Assembly: GCA_027080755.1 (NCBI GenBank)
Contig: JALWQC010000267.1
Location: forward strand, 1 to 5,471
Reading direction: 5' to 3'
Source of the DNA: Paracoccaceae bacterium
GTDB taxonomy: Bacteria; Pseudomonadota; Alphaproteobacteria; Rhodobacterales; Rhodobacteraceae
Length of the DNA: 5,471 nt
Shown here: piece after piece, positions 4,461-5,471 of the stretch
Position numbering within the stretch: position 1 is the first letter of the stretch
How the letters are laid out: every line of letters begins with the position of its first letter
Notes under the pieces: model-generated
The model's database searches: none
What the model was told of the DNA's origin: nothing
What the model saw: only the letters and a program-made list of their open reading frames with translations
Made by a program: the position numbers and the translations under genes

Positions 4461-5471
4461 ATGAAATTCCTGCTCAGAGACGAGGCCCGCAGCACCGAGC
4501 GCCGCACCCCCGTTACCCCGAAGGACGCCAGAACCCTGCTGGAGGCCGGCTTTGAACTGGCCGTGGAAAGCAGCGACAAACGCATATTTCCCGATGCGGA
4601 CTATCGCGCCGCCGGCTGCGAGATCGTGCCCGCCGGCACATGGTTAACCGCCACGGATGTTACCGTTCTGGGCCTGAAAGAGCTGCCGGAAACGCCGGAA
4701 AACCTGTCCCTGCCCTTCATCCATTTCGCCCATATCTACAAGGATCAAAGCGGCTGGCAGGATGAAATCGCCCGTTTCACGCGCGGCGGCGGGGTGCTGT
4801 ATGATCTGGAATATCTGACCATCGACGGGCGGCGCACGGCGGCCTTCGGCTATTGGGCCGGCTGGATGGGCGCGGCTTTGGCGGCGTGGCGTTTGCTGGC
4901 ACGCTGGAACGGCGTGGACGGCCCCGAGGGCGGCGTATCCAGCTTTGACTCGCGCACAGAGGTTGAAGATATCCTGACAAGCCTTTCGCAAGACTGCATA
5001 AAACCGCGTCGTGCGGTTGTGATCGGCGCCAAGGGGCGTTCCGGTACCGGCGCGGTAGAGGCGTTGAAACTGGCCGGATTCGAGGTCTCGGAATGGGACA
5101 TAGAGGAAACGCGCGACCTGAAGCTTAGCGATCTGATGGCGCATGACCTGCTGGTCAATTGCGTGCTGATGACCGGCCCCGGCATGATGCTGCTGCGCCC
5201 CGAAGACATCGAAAACCCGCTGAACTATCTGCAGATGATCTCGGATGTGTCCTGCGATCCTTTCAGCGATTTCAACCCCTTGCCGGTCTATGACGCCCCG
5301 ACGGGCTGGGACGCGCCGTTCCTGTCGCTCGGCCCGAACGGCATCCGCGAGGAACTGGAGCTGACAGCGATCGACAACCTGCCCTCGCTGCTGCCGCGCG
5401 AAGCGTCCGAGGACTTTTCGGCGCAACTGCTGAAATCGCTGCTGGTCTACCCGCACGGCCCCGAATGGCAG
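4461..5471 (+). CDS. Saccharopine dehydrogenase, LYS1 type (L-lysine-forming), 3'-truncated by window end
   Basis: 337 codons are open to the window end with no stop. Related bacterial proteins are, from memory, about 350 residues, so only a short C-terminal tail is missing. The family interconverts saccharopine with lysine and 2-oxoglutarate using NAD+. Seen: the N-terminal ERRTPVTPKDARTLLEAGF (13-31), GLKELPE (71-77, Lys73 matching yeast catalytic Lys77), FAHIYKDQSGW (89-99, His91 matching yeast His96), GGGVLYDLEYL (109-119) with GRRTAAFGYWAG (123-134), the Rossmann loop VIGAKGRSGTGAVE (187-200), WDIEET (212-217), DVSCDP (262-267) and NPLPVYD (272-278). The ATG follows the purN stop by 3 bases with GGAA 6 bases upstream, so it is probably cotranscribed with purMN. 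Whether it serves lysine breakdown, osmotic adaptation or synthesis cannot be told here; a LYS9-type partner may lie just beyond the window. Confidence 0.93.
   Translation, partial: MKFLLRDEARSTERRTPVTPKDARTLLEAGFELAVESSDKRIFPDADYRAAGCEIVPAGTWLTATDVTVLGLKELPETPENLSLPFIHFAHIYKDQSGWQDEIARFTRGGGVLYDLEYLTIDGRRTAAFGYWAGWMGAALAAWRLLARWNGVDGPEGGVSSFDSRTEVEDILTSLSQDCIKPRRAVVIGAKGRSGTGAVEALKLAGFEVSEWDIEETRDLKLSDLMAHDLLVNCVLMTGPGMMLLRPEDIENPLNYLQMISDVSCDPFSDFNPLPVYDAPTGWDAPFLSLGPNGIREELELTAIDNLPSLLPREASEDFSAQLLKSLLVYPHGPEWQ

Noticed and set aside
4644..5456. A 270-codon open frame opposite the saccharopine dehydrogenase gene
   Set aside because: The plus-strand frame is continuous with clear family motifs, and the antisense product is Gln/Arg/His-rich without a domain.

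Overview
This 5.5 kb window is GC-rich and densely coding. It looks like the chromosome of an alphaproteobacterium, most likely Rhodobacterales (Rhodobacteraceae/Roseobacter-like). That placement is inferred from base composition, the style of the CAU tRNA, the CTTGAC-type tRNA promoter and the gene content; no marker gene proves it. I see no phage, insertion sequence, CRISPR array or other mobile element.

Left arm (minus strand, 24-2268): a two-gene operon encodes an ACAD10/11-type acyl-CoA dehydrogenase and, 1 bp downstream, an APH-fold phosphotransferase. These are the two halves of the eukaryotic ACAD11 fusion and match the LvaC/LvaA pair of Pseudomonas putida levulinate catabolism. The likely joint job is phosphorylation of a 4-hydroxyacyl-CoA followed by phosphate elimination, which lets 4-hydroxy acids enter beta-oxidation. 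The dehydrogenase has Asp where classical acyl-CoA dehydrogenases have the catalytic Glu. Its ribosome binding site can be buried in a short hairpin.

Middle (2269-2820): an AT-richer divergent intergenic region carries a small imperfect palindrome. It is followed by a 60-residue single-pass membrane protein of unknown function on the plus strand. A complete tRNA with a CAU anticodon lies on the minus strand with encoded CCA and a well-spaced sigma-70-like promoter. The tRNA is elongator Met by anticodon but may be lysidine-modified tRNA-Ile2.

Right arm (plus strand, 2821 to the end): purM and purN, steps 5 and 3 of de novo IMP synthesis, overlap by 4 bp (ATGA). Three bases after purN begins a LYS1-type saccharopine dehydrogenase that runs off the window about a dozen residues short of the usual end. 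The tight packing suggests one transcript joining purine synthesis to a lysine-pathway enzyme.

Most of the window is conserved metabolism. The points most worth following are the unfused, reverse-ordered ACAD11 module with its possible translational control, the identity of the CAU tRNA, and the saccharopine dehydrogenase placed behind purMN.
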